Made by a program: the position numbers and the translations under genes. A stretch of 64,000 bases of DNA. Source: Caballeronia catudaia (GTDB taxonomy: Bacteria > Pseudomonadota > Gammaproteobacteria > Burkholderiales > Burkholderiaceae). The stretch covers positions 1-64,000 of the forward strand of contig NZ_FCOF02000019.1 in assembly GCF_001544755.2 (NCBI RefSeq), written 5' to 3'. Under the pieces are notes generated by a model, which was not told the DNA's origin, ran no database searches, and worked only from the letters and a program-made list of their open reading frames with translations. Positions 1 to 8,780 of the stretch are shown here, piece after piece (position 1 is the stretch's first letter; each line of letters begins with the position of its first letter).

Positions 1-956
1 ACGTTTCGGTGCGCTACGAGAGCGAATGGGGCGGCAGTATGAGCAAGTGGGATGCGCTGTCGTCATTGATGGGCGATCAACGCTATATCTGGCAAGGTGA
101 ACTGGAGCGGATTCAGAAGCTGCTGTGGTGGGATAAGGTCGCGGGCACGGTCAAAGGTTTTCCACAGGAACCCATCGTATGGCATTTGCATCCCATTGGG
201 ATGGTGGGGAATTTCCAAACGTCACTTTGTTCTTGCAACAAGGATATTACTGTTGAAGAACTGGATTTATTATTGCCGCTAGATGTCAGATCCAAGGGTC
301 TCTTTTATGCCGCCCACGACACGACTGCGCGTGGATTTGATAAGAGCCAGTTCTTGGACCTATTGAACAAGTATTTGCGCGAAAACGATATGATGACCTG
401 CGCAAGAAAGGTGCATTTTTTATCTCAAATGTCTCACGAGTGCGATCAGCTGAGAACAAATGAGGAATATCGCAATAGAGATGGGTCCATTCCTTCCGGC
501 TGGAATAACTATCATGGCGGCTCAAACTTCCACGGCCGCGGACTAATTCAGCTGACGCATGACACGAACTATATCGCTTACGGAAAATTCATCGGTGATA
601 GCACCGTCGGGACGAGCCCGGATAAGGTATGTCGCAACATTGACCGCACGACGCGCTCGGCGTGCTGGTATTGGCGGCACGGAAGTCATTGGGGCGACAT
701 TAATCCCAAAGCCGATCGAAACGATTTCTACGCTGTTACCGTTGCTGTGAATGGCGGATTCAATCACGTAGATGACCGTTTCGTGGCTCTAAATAGGCTA
801 GCGGAGATGCTCGGAGCGACACATTGTACAACGAATCCGGGATTGGTATTTAATGATTATCGTTTGGAAAACAGCTTGCTTTTTAATACCCAATTCTACA
901 AAAACAATCCTTCGCTCTTTAAGAAGGCCGTAAAGGTAGTCAATGAAAAAAAGTAA
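1..956 (+). CDS. T6SS-associated GH19/lysozyme-like effector, 5'-truncated by window edge
   Basis: The reading frame is open to base 1, so this is the C-terminal part of a longer protein; the GTG at 9 is only the first possible in-window start. About 316 residues are visible. The segment VWHLHPIGMVGNF is a linker often seen in Burkholderia T6SS peptidoglycan hydrolases. The last ~200 residues look like a glycoside hydrolase 19/chitinase-lysozyme fold: SHEC carries the expected catalytic Glu, followed by GRGLIQLTH and a late VNGG motif. The likely role is cleavage of peptidoglycan glycan strands in the periplasm of a target cell. Two exported proteins and T6SS genes follow directly, the first overlapping by 14 nt. 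Family assignment is by motif; delivery by T6SS is inferred from context. Confidence 0.75.
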   Translation, partial: VSVRYESEWGGSMSKWDALSSLMGDQRYIWQGELERIQKLLWWDKVAGTVKGFPQEPIVWHLHPIGMVGNFQTSLCSCNKDITVEELDLLLPLDVRSKGLFYAAHDTTARGFDKSQFLDLLNKYLRENDMMTCARKVHFLSQMSHECDQLRTNEEYRNRDGSIPSGWNNYHGGSNFHGRGLIQLTHDTNYIAYGKFIGDSTVGTSPDKVCRNIDRTTRSACWYWRHGSHWGDINPKADRNDFYAVTVAVNGGFNHVDDRFVALNRLAEMLGATHCTTNPGLVFNDYRLENSLLFNTQFYKNNPSLFKKAVKVVNEKK

Positions 957-1992
957 AATCATTAGATTCGTATTCAATCTACTCGTTTGTTATATATCAG
1001 CTTCGTGTTTACTGTCTAGTCTTGCTAGGGCGGAGTGGATACGTGGAAAATTTTTAAATGGGCAGACGTACAGCGGTGAATATTCCATCACAGAGACAAC
1101 TAATGAAGATGGGATGCACGCTAGTCCGTTGAGCCTTCATTTAAAATTGGAACGGTCGGGGTCATCACTTTCGTACGCTTATAGCGCGGACGATCCTCCC
1201 TCTGTTAAAGCAAATGATATGGGTTTTTTATCAATTATCACAAACTCACGAGGGATGGAAGGAAGCGTTGTCTATGATTATCTGATCCCGGCGGATGGAG
1301 GGTTAATAACAATAGGTACGGTCAAGACGCTACTTCATCGTGGAAAGATTGAGGATATTGATGTTCGGCCAAACAATGCACTCACTCTGAATCAAGTAAA
1401 TGATTTCGTTCGTCGGATTATTAAATTTAATTCGGTAGCTTGGGTGAAATCTTCAAATGCTTATACCGGGGCAACGTTACTATTGCTCGGGTCCGGCAAG
1501 TTTTTGTCTGCGGAGGATAGTAGATTGTTATCGCCGTTGTTGGAAAACAAGGAGATAGTCGATGAGCCGGTGTTGCGGAAGGCACTTGGCCGGGTTGGAG
1601 TCGGAGCGACGGATTTTCAGAGTCGGGGTGCCGGTGATATTGTGGAGGCTCTCGCGAAAATGCCTTCATTATGCGTGCCTTCCGAATCAATTGTGTTTTC
1701 TTGTTACACGGCTGCGCGTAAAACTATCGCACTGTGTTTGGATAAGAAAGCCGAACCTAGTATGACGTATAGATATGGAAGAATGGAAAAAATAGAACTT
1801 TCGCCGCCCTCAAATGAGACTGACAGCAACGGATTTAATTATAATCATTACTTTAGGCCGAGAGTCGACTATAGCAGAATAAATTTTACTTCGAAGGTGC
1901 CCTGGGATGTTGAGTTTTTCCTCATTAAGAGTCATTCTTCTATGCGTTGGTTTTTTGACGCACGACGCGTTTGCCAAATCTCAAAGCGTTAA
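943..1992 (+). CDS. Exported protein of unknown function, candidate immunity protein
   Basis: This 349-residue protein has a typical N-terminal signal peptide (basic MKKSK, hydrophobic core, cleavage likely after LARA near residue 30), so it should be periplasmic. It overlaps the effector's end by 14 nt, a sign of coupled expression. Residues ~245-290 (CVPSESIVFSC, then YRYGRMEKIEL) resemble a segment in exported hypothetical proteins encoded beside T6SS effectors. Codons are AT-rich compared with the tss genes. A periplasmic protein paired with a peptidoglycan hydrolase is most simply an immunity factor, but no known immunity family is recognised. Confidence 0.7.
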   Translation: MKKSKIIRFVFNLLVCYISASCLLSSLARAEWIRGKFLNGQTYSGEYSITETTNEDGMHASPLSLHLKLERSGSSLSYAYSADDPPSVKANDMGFLSIITNSRGMEGSVVYDYLIPADGGLITIGTVKTLLHRGKIEDIDVRPNNALTLNQVNDFVRRIIKFNSVAWVKSSNAYTGATLLLLGSGKFLSAEDSRLLSPLLENKEIVDEPVLRKALGRVGVGATDFQSRGAGDIVEALAKMPSLCVPSESIVFSCYTAARKTIALCLDKKAEPSMTYRYGRMEKIELSPPSNETDSNGFNYNHYFRPRVDYSRINFTSKVPWDVEFFLIKSHSSMRWFFDARRVCQISKR

Positions 1993-2037
1993 ACATTAAC
2001 CCCCGTTGCACTTCGGTTGAAACCGACGAAGTAAATC

Positions 2038-2610
2038 ATGAAATATATTCTGATTTTAGTTACCCTTTTCTTCTCGCATATGGCAAATGCGCGATCTGTG
2101 TGCGACAGCCAGCTCACGCAAGAACTGGCACAGTGCGCAAAAAGTAACTACGAAGAAGCTGACGCTGGGTTAAATAGGCAGTATTCCAGTGTGGCAAAGA
2201 ACGTCTCTGATGCTGAGCGAAGTAAGCTCCGAGAAGTCCAGCGATTCTGGATTGCCTACAAAACGAGATACTGCAAAGATGCCTTCAAGTCAACGAATCC
2301 TGGCAGTGAGGCGAGCATTGAAACGTGGTCTTGTCTCGAGTCTGTAACAGACTCGCGGAGCAAAGAACTCAGCTTTATCTATTCCTCTTCAGGGATGAGG
2401 GATTTTAATTCTGCGTTAGCTTTCATGGCAAATGAATATGAACACGGCGATCGTTCAAAGGTAATCGCTAAGTTGGTTCTTCATGTTCCGGATGCAAACA
2501 ATCTGGATTGGAAGAGGTATACAGACAGCAATTGTCAGATAACTCATGAAAAGCTTGGCGAAGACCATGACGGTTGTGTCGCAAGAATGAATTTTTATAA
2601 AAATTGGTAG
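2038..2610 (+). CDS. LprI-type lysozyme inhibitor family protein, candidate immunity protein
   Basis: This 190-residue exported protein has a signal peptide ending near MANARS. The mature N-terminus carries the LprI/DUF1311 pattern: CDSQLTQELAQC, then a helix with LNRQY, LREVQRFWIAYKTRYC and a later Cys in WSCLES. The spaced Cys residues would form the disulfides of this fold. Members of the family bind and inhibit lysozymes in the periplasm. Its place two genes after a lysozyme-like effector fits self-protection. The C-terminal ~80 residues (NSALAFMANEYEHGD onward) are not recognised. The gene is AT-rich like its upstream neighbours. The family call is solid; the immunity role is inferred. 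Confidence 0.75.
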   Translation: MKYILILVTLFFSHMANARSVCDSQLTQELAQCAKSNYEEADAGLNRQYSSVAKNVSDAERSKLREVQRFWIAYKTRYCKDAFKSTNPGSEASIETWSCLESVTDSRSKELSFIYSSSGMRDFNSALAFMANEYEHGDRSKVIAKLVLHVPDANNLDWKRYTDSNCQITHEKLGEDHDGCVARMNFYKNW

Positions 2611-2697
2611 AGCATCAATTTTTATAATCCATGAAATATCTCGTTCTGCTGATGAACTGCTTTTGCTCAAGGCGAATGCAGATTCCAGCAGCAGGCC

Positions 2698-4050
2698 GTG
2701 CCAGCGCAGGGAGTAAGCCTGTTTAAACAGCAGGGTTTAAGTTTCCTGCCAATCGTTGCAGCATCCGTGACAACGTTCTTAATCCTTTTTGCTCGCTGGT
2801 TCTTCCGCAGCGTGTGTTGCGCTTACTCTATGCCGTGGCCCGTCCCGACTTGGCTCAATATTGAGCAGCCTCAATCACTTTCCCTCCGCAAGTGGTTGCC
2901 AACGCTATTCGCCCTCGCATCGGGCGCCGCCGGTGCAGTTCTCTTACTTTGGCCACCTGGAAAACCTACGCAAATGCTTGAGTTCTGGGCCCTCCTCATC
3001 GGCGTGCCGTTCATCGCCTGTTGCTTCATCTTCGGCGTGGCGCTAAACCGCTGGGAACGCGAGAAGGTCGATGCCGAGGAGGGGGCGCGCGAGCAAGAGC
3101 GGCTCATGGATTTGTGGCGTCTTTGGAGCAGCCGTCATCTTCGCGTGGCGACATCTGTTGCAGTTATGCCCGTACCCGCATCCACTTTCGGCGAGCTGGG
3201 CGGCGATCTGCCGGTCAACAAGGATCGCTCGAAAGGTTTGGGGTGGAAGGTGGACAACTCTGCAAACGAGCGATACAGCCGAGTGCTGACAGAACTCGCC
3301 TCTCGACTAAAGAAATCGTTTGAAAACCGGCGAGAAATTACCGTCGAGTTGCTTTATAGCGAAACGCCGGATCGCATCAAAGTTTTCAGCGACGAACTTA
3401 AAGCCGCGCTTGGAGTGACCGCGCCTGGTGTCCGTTTCACCATGAATAGCGACGCTTCGACTCGGTGCGCGCAGTGGATCACCGATCAAGTCGACCGGTT
3501 GAATGATGTGACAACACTTGTCGTTGCCGCGCAGAGCTGGCCCGACGAGGAGTCGCCTGGCGTCTTCACTGAGGGTGTGGCGGCGCTATTGCTGGAACCA
3601 AATGTTTCTCGAGACCGAAGCAGAGCGAACCGGAATGCTGCTGACGACGACACTTCGCTAAAGGCGAACCATGTCTCTCGCCCCATGACAACGACAGCAG
3701 ACACGCTTGAAGCGGACATTGCGCAAATGCTGGAAATGCTGGAAATGCAAGCCGCACCGAGCCGTCCGACGCATCTCTGGCATACCGGGTGCGATGCTGC
3801 ACTGAGTTCTGCGATTCAGTCAGCGATGAAGGCGGACCCGAAGAATCCGGTGATCGAGCGCTCGTTTGATTATGTCGTGGGCCTGCCTGGCCCGGCGACG
3901 AGCTGGATCATGCTGGCGACGGCTTTGGAGGTTGCACCGCAGGGCTCGCCCCCGCAGTTACTTGCTTGGCGAGATCCGGTGGATGGGCAACTGCATCTCT
4001 GTACAATCGCGCCCGCAGAACAACAAAATAAAGTTACGCAGGAAAGCTAA
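2698..4050 (+). CDS. T6SS cluster membrane protein of unknown function
   Basis: This 450-residue protein sits directly upstream of tssM, with no gap. The N-terminus has about three hydrophobic segments (residues ~12-35, ~62-82 and ~98-120), followed by a large soluble part. To my recollection a similar protein precedes tssM in several Burkholderia/Paraburkholderia T6SS clusters, so it is probably a conserved accessory gene. No enzymatic motif is visible. The GTG at 2698 is weak: no ATG lies upstream in frame after the stop at 2653, and the next in-frame ATG is at 2830, after the first hydrophobic segment. GC content rises here relative to the preceding three genes, marking the edge of the AT-rich block. 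Confidence 0.65.
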   Translation: MPAQGVSLFKQQGLSFLPIVAASVTTFLILFARWFFRSVCCAYSMPWPVPTWLNIEQPQSLSLRKWLPTLFALASGAAGAVLLLWPPGKPTQMLEFWALLIGVPFIACCFIFGVALNRWEREKVDAEEGAREQERLMDLWRLWSSRHLRVATSVAVMPVPASTFGELGGDLPVNKDRSKGLGWKVDNSANERYSRVLTELASRLKKSFENRREITVELLYSETPDRIKVFSDELKAALGVTAPGVRFTMNSDASTRCAQWITDQVDRLNDVTTLVVAAQSWPDEESPGVFTEGVAALLLEPNVSRDRSRANRNAADDDTSLKANHVSRPMTTTADTLEADIAQMLEMLEMQAAPSRPTHLWHTGCDAALSSAIQSAMKADPKNPVIERSFDYVVGLPGPATSWIMLATALEVAPQGSPPQLLAWRDPVDGQLHLCTIAPAEQQNKVTQES

Positions 4051-7000
4051 GTGAAACTTCGTGTTTGGGGCCGAATTTTAGTCGGCGTTGCCCTGTTGGC
4101 TGGTGTCGTCGGAATTCTTTATTTCACAATCGATGCACAAAATCTTCGCGCCTGGTTCGTTCAGCACCGACTGATCGTTCTTGGGGCTTTGCTCGTTGTC
4201 GCTTCGGGATTTTTCGCGCTGCTGCAAAGACGCAAGCAAGTCCGGCTGGCCATGCAAGACGAGTCGAAGAAGCAGGAACTGGAGCCACCTGGCTTAAAGA
4301 ACGATCCCGCTAAAGCGCAAAAAGCGCGTGCTGAACGGGCCGTGGTGCAAGCGAAGGCGCTGCGCTTCCAGTTGAAGCAATACCGTTGGTTCCGTTGGGC
4401 CTACGACCGTCCGTGGCTACTCATCTCGGGCGATGACACGAGCGTGAAGCGCCTATTTCCGGAACTCGCCCAACAGTATTGGCTTATCACGGACCACGCT
4501 GTTCTGCTGTGGGGCGAAGCGGCCTCGGAGGGCGTCGACCAAGCGTGGCTTCGGGAGATTTACCGGATGCGCCGCACTCGCCCCATCGACGCCCTTATTC
4601 TCGCCTTTGACGGTGAGGCTGCACTGCCCGCGCAATCGCGTGGGGCAACCGGATGGGGGACCACACTTGCCCATATCGCCAGCATGCTGCACTGGTCGGC
4701 GCCGGTCTACCTGCTCGATCTGGCGGGCGAACCCGAAGCAAGAGGCAAACCGCCCGTGATCGGCAGCGAATTCACGCATGCGGCTGACCAACCGGCAATC
4801 GAAACGGCGCTGCTGTCGCTGCGCGATCGCCTGGCCGATCTCGGCGTGAAACGAATCGGGGATGACAGGCGGAATCGGTTTGCATCGGAGTTGTCCAAGC
4901 GGCTCGAGGCGCGCGCAAGCGAGCTTGCGCGGTGGGTCGCCGAGCTTTCGATGTGGCAGCGCCGGCCGTTCCCTGTCATGGGCGCATTCTTCGCGCCGTG
5001 GCCGGATGGCGAGGCCCAGCGATCCAAGCACGATCAGAGCGTCGACTCTCCGCTCGGGCGCTATCTCGCGCAAGCGACCAAGCACACGAGCGGTCGAAGA
5101 ACGGGCTTTCATCCGGTTACGGTGTTCTCGACGATCGCACTCTGTGTGATCGCCGTCTGGGGCGCGGGCATGACCGTTTCGGGCGTCGACAACGCCCATC
5201 AGATACTGCTCACGAACCAAGCCCTCGGCTCGCTTGACCACGCACCCAACGCCGCCGCGCGTCTGCGCGCCCTGTCCGCGCTCCAGCAACGCATCGGCTT
5301 CTACGAATACCGCACGCAACACCACGCGCCGCTCTATTCCCGCTTCGGCCTGAACCACGACCGTGAAGTGCTCAACGCGCTTTGGACGCCCTATGCGAAG
5401 GCGAGTCGAGCGCTGCTCAGCGCGCCCGTTCAACAGGAAATCGAAGCGCGCCTGGTCGATCTCGGCCAGATGCCCACCACCGAACTTGACCAGCAAGCCA
5501 CGCAGATCGCGCAGAACGGCCAGTCGGCGCTCAAGACCTACCTCATGATGACCGAGCCACCGCACGCCGACGCCGCATTCATGGCGCCGCAGATGGCGCA
5601 ATACTGGAACACGCCCGCAAACCTGACCGCCGGCGAGAAGATCGACCTCTCGCAACATCTGCTTGGCTTCTGGGCCGACCACCTGCAGGCCCATCCCGAC
5701 TGGCGCATTCAGCCGCGTGAGGAACTCATTGCGACCGCACGTTCGACACTGCTCGCGGTGATCGGCGTAAAGAACTCCGAGGACACGCTCTATCAGAACG
5801 TGCTCGCGAGCGTCGGCCACAAGTACCCGGATCAGACGCTGGCCACATTGACCGCTGGCACGGACACGCGCGGCCTGTTCCGCACGACAGCCAGCGTGCC
5901 GGGCGTCTACACGCGCCAGGCGTGGGAAGGCTCGATCGAAACCGCCATTGATGAGGCGGCCAAGCACAACGGCGTCGCGGGCGATTGGGTGCTGGGCAAC
6001 GTGAACAACAACGCTCAGCCGGGCGCAGGCACGAGCGCGCAGACACCGGAAGGCCTACGCGCCTCACTGCGCGCCCGTTATTTCGCCGGTTACGCGGAGC
6101 ACTGGCAGTCCTTCATGAACAGCATGCGATGCGATGGCGCACCGACACTGCCCGCCGCGATCAGCCAACTGAAACTGATCGCCGATGCTCGTCAATCGCC
6201 ACTCATCGCGCTGATGAAGTCGCTCGAATACCAGGGCGGGGCAGGGGCACAACACGACTCGCTCTCCGATACGCTGGTCGGCAAGGCGCAAAGCGTCTTC
6301 GGCAAGAAGGACGATACCCCGCAAGCGGCCAAGCCCGATCCGGCCGGACCGCTCGGCGCATCGTTCGGGCCGGTTCTGCGGCTGGTTTCGCAATCGGGCG
6401 CAAACGTTTCCGCCGCGGTCGCAGCTGCAACCCGCAGCGACCTGAGCCTGGAGCGCTTCACCGAACGCATCACGACGCTGCGTCTCAAGCTGCAACACAT
6501 CAGCGACAGCCCGGATTCCGACGAACAGGCCCGACAAATCGCGCAGTCGCTGTTCCTCGGCAAAGGTTCGGAACTGGCGGACACGCTCTCGTATGCGCAA
6601 CTGATCGCCGCGAGCCTGGGCGAACAATGGGCCGGCATGGGGACGGAACTGTTCGTCCGTCCGGTTTCCCAAGCCACGCAGACCGTGCTGCAACCCGCGC
6701 AGGCGAGCCTGAACGAAGCCTGGCAAGCATCGATCGTCGCCAACTGGAATCGCTCGTTCGCGGGACGCTATCCGTTCGCGGATACGTCGAACGATGCTTC
6801 GCTGCCCGAACTCGCGCGCTTCCTGCGCCCGCAGGGCGGCTTGATCGACTCGTTCCTCGCCACCCAACTGGCGGGCGTGCTGCAACTGCAGGGCGACCAA
6901 TGGGTGCCGGTGGCGGGCGGCACCGGTTCGGGCAGCGTCTCTCAGGCCGTCGATCCGGCGTTCCTGAAGGCGATCAACACGTTACAACGCATCGCAGCGC

Positions 7001-7641
7001 ACTTGTTCGTCCAAGGGGAGCCGCTGTACCGGTTCGAGCTCAAACCCGTGCCGCAGCCGGGCATCACCGACACGCTGCTCACCATCGACGCCCAGAAGCT
7101 GCACTACTTCAACCAGATCGAAACATGGAGCGGCATGGCGTGGCCGACCAACGATCCGCAAAGCGCCGGCACGCGCCTGGAATGGCAGACCGAAACCGCA
7201 GGCACCAACAAGCGCTTCGAATTTCCGGGACGCTGGGCGCTCGTGCGCATGCTGGAGCGCGCGCATGTCGAGCCGATCGACACCGCAACGTACCAACTGA
7301 CGTGGCAGGCCAAGGCGCAGTTCGAAGACACGCGGGCGGCCGCGCAGAAGGGAACCGATGCCGATCAGGACGCGCTGACCGCGCACGGTCCGTCGGCTGC
7401 CGCATCGGCGGATATCACGCATCCACTGAGCTACATGATGCGCACCGATGTGGGCAGAGGGCCGCTGGAGCTGCTGGACCTGAAGGGATTCACCATGCCC
7501 TCGCGCATCTTCATGAAGCGCGATCCTGCGCCGGGTGCGAAAGCCGCACGCGTCGATGGTCCGCCGCCGCTGCCGAAGGCCGCCATCGAAGCCGCAAAGC
7601 GAGCGGAAACGCCTTTACCCAATACACGAGGCGCACTATGA
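4051..7641 (+). CDS. tssM: TssM/IcmF/VasK-like T6SS membrane-core protein
   Basis: At 1196 residues the length is usual for TssM, the inner-membrane protein that joins TssL and TssJ into the T6SS trans-envelope complex. Two transmembrane helices are near residues 8-26 and 40-58 and a third near 355-378, leaving a cytoplasmic domain between and a large periplasmic C-terminal part. The C-terminal motif MMRTDVGRGPLELLDLKGF is typical of IcmF-related proteins of this genus. The cytoplasmic domain starts with PWLLISGDDTSVKRLF, where many TssM proteins have a GxxGxGKT Walker A loop; the loop is missing here. The GTG start follows directly on the previous stop, and the end overlaps the next gene by ATGA. 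Confidence 0.93.
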   Translation: MKLRVWGRILVGVALLAGVVGILYFTIDAQNLRAWFVQHRLIVLGALLVVASGFFALLQRRKQVRLAMQDESKKQELEPPGLKNDPAKAQKARAERAVVQAKALRFQLKQYRWFRWAYDRPWLLISGDDTSVKRLFPELAQQYWLITDHAVLLWGEAASEGVDQAWLREIYRMRRTRPIDALILAFDGEAALPAQSRGATGWGTTLAHIASMLHWSAPVYLLDLAGEPEARGKPPVIGSEFTHAADQPAIETALLSLRDRLADLGVKRIGDDRRNRFASELSKRLEARASELARWVAELSMWQRRPFPVMGAFFAPWPDGEAQRSKHDQSVDSPLGRYLAQATKHTSGRRTGFHPVTVFSTIALCVIAVWGAGMTVSGVDNAHQILLTNQALGSLDHAPNAAARLRALSALQQRIGFYEYRTQHHAPLYSRFGLNHDREVLNALWTPYAKASRALLSAPVQQEIEARLVDLGQMPTTELDQQATQIAQNGQSALKTYLMMTEPPHADAAFMAPQMAQYWNTPANLTAGEKIDLSQHLLGFWADHLQAHPDWRIQPREELIATARSTLLAVIGVKNSEDTLYQNVLASVGHKYPDQTLATLTAGTDTRGLFRTTASVPGVYTRQAWEGSIETAIDEAAKHNGVAGDWVLGNVNNNAQPGAGTSAQTPEGLRASLRARYFAGYAEHWQSFMNSMRCDGAPTLPAAISQLKLIADARQSPLIALMKSLEYQGGAGAQHDSLSDTLVGKAQSVFGKKDDTPQAAKPDPAGPLGASFGPVLRLVSQSGANVSAAVAAATRSDLSLERFTERITTLRLKLQHISDSPDSDEQARQIAQSLFLGKGSELADTLSYAQLIAASLGEQWAGMGTELFVRPVSQATQTVLQPAQASLNEAWQASIVANWNRSFAGRYPFADTSNDASLPELARFLRPQGGLIDSFLATQLAGVLQLQGDQWVPVAGGTGSGSVSQAVDPAFLKAINTLQRIAAHLFVQGEPLYRFELKPVPQPGITDTLLTIDAQKLHYFNQIETWSGMAWPTNDPQSAGTRLEWQTETAGTNKRFEFPGRWALVRMLERAHVEPIDTATYQLTWQAKAQFEDTRAAAQKGTDADQDALTAHGPSAAASADITHPLSYMMRTDVGRGPLELLDLKGFTMPSRIFMKRDPAPGAKAARVDGPPPLPKAAIEAAKRAETPLPNTRGAL

Positions 7642-8762
7642 AACCGGCCCGTCATTCAACACCACCCACGCAGCGTCCACGATTCGATGCGCGTGCGCAC
7701 GAGCAAAAGGCGCTCGATTTTCTGGTCGCAGTGGTGAATACGCGTGAGACTAGCCGCGAACTGCCACCTGTGCGGGCGGTCAGCGCGGGCCTGATTCCCG
7801 CGTGGCAGGCGTGGGCGCGCTCGATCGAACAGCTCGATGCAACGCGCCATCCTGAGTTGCATCTGTCGGCTCGACCCGATTTCGGGCCACCCGGCGCCAG
7901 CCAGGCCGCGATGGATTTGTTTGCCGAAGCGGTCAGGATCAACAACCCGTCCCGACATGCCATCCTGACGCAGGAAGAGGTTCTGAAAGTCGCATTGCTG
8001 TTTTCGAGTGCGGCGCTGTACCAGACACGCGCGCACGCTGTGATTGAGCCCACCGACGCGCTGCAGACCTGGCTCGCGCACACGGACGTGGGCAGCGACG
8101 TGCCGGCGTCGATGCTGCAATTGCCGTTCCCCGCAGTATTAATCCGTTTCGGCGAGCAGATGGCAAGCGCGGTCGATGCCTCGCTTTGGGGTGGCACGAG
8201 CCATCCGTTCACGACCCGCGGAGTTTATATCTTCGAGACCCGGAGAGAGGGGTACCGTGAACTGGTGTTCACGGCCGTAGGCGCCACGCATGAGCATCGA
8301 CAGGAGTTGCCTCATACGCTGCAACTCGTGTTTCATGACGGAAGCGATTCGCTCATCGACCATGTGGTCAGACTTGAGCAAGACACGTCGTTAGATCATT
8401 CGAGGACTTCCGTTCCGATGATCCAGATGTGCATTAAGGTGTTGCTCTATCTTCAGACAGCGGGCGCGATGCGCATTGACGATTTGCGCAACAGCGAGAT
8501 CGCCACGCGCCTGACGCGTGTCGGTGGCAAGAAGGTATCGAAGCTCGAACGGCGACTGGCAACTCGCTATAACCGCATCATCGTGGGGCCAGCCCAGATC
8601 GTTCAGGTCCACTCTCACCTGCACGGCGAAATGCCGCCGCACTGGCGGCGTGGCCACATGCGCATGCAGGCGCACGGCCCGCAGCACAGCCTGCGCAAGC
8701 TGATCTTCATCGCCCCGACGCTGATTCGTGCCGACCGGCTCAACGAGTCCGGCAAGAACTAA
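7638..8762 (+). CDS. T6SS-cluster protein with a C-terminal WRRGH motif (AcrVA2-like?)
   Basis: This is a 374-residue soluble protein. The ATG at 7638 overlaps the tssM stop (ATGA), so it is translated in the same operon. The frame stays open far upstream inside tssM, but that part is antisense-like noise from tssM codons. The last ~45 residues contain PPHWRRGHMR followed by HGPQHSLRKLIFIAPTLI. This resembles the conserved end of a mobile-element protein family that includes AcrVA2-like proteins (WRRGHWR...YGP...WIxPxxV). No signal peptide or membrane helix is seen. It is not one of the 13 core Tss proteins, and its role in secretion is unknown. The family link is from memory of motifs and moderately uncertain. 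Confidence 0.6.
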   Translation: MKPARHSTPPTQRPRFDARAHEQKALDFLVAVVNTRETSRELPPVRAVSAGLIPAWQAWARSIEQLDATRHPELHLSARPDFGPPGASQAAMDLFAEAVRINNPSRHAILTQEEVLKVALLFSSAALYQTRAHAVIEPTDALQTWLAHTDVGSDVPASMLQLPFPAVLIRFGEQMASAVDASLWGGTSHPFTTRGVYIFETRREGYRELVFTAVGATHEHRQELPHTLQLVFHDGSDSLIDHVVRLEQDTSLDHSRTSVPMIQMCIKVLLYLQTAGAMRIDDLRNSEIATRLTRVGGKKVSKLERRLATRYNRIIVGPAQIVQVHSHLHGEMPPHWRRGHMRMQAHGPQHSLRKLIFIAPTLIRADRLNESGKN

Positions 8763-8780
8763 CTACCACCACCACTTCAC

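Noticed and set aside
5985-7637. Long N-terminal extension of the WRRGH protein through tssM
   Set aside because: It is an Arg-rich out-of-phase reading of tssM; the ATG at 7638, overlapping the tssM stop, is the natural start.
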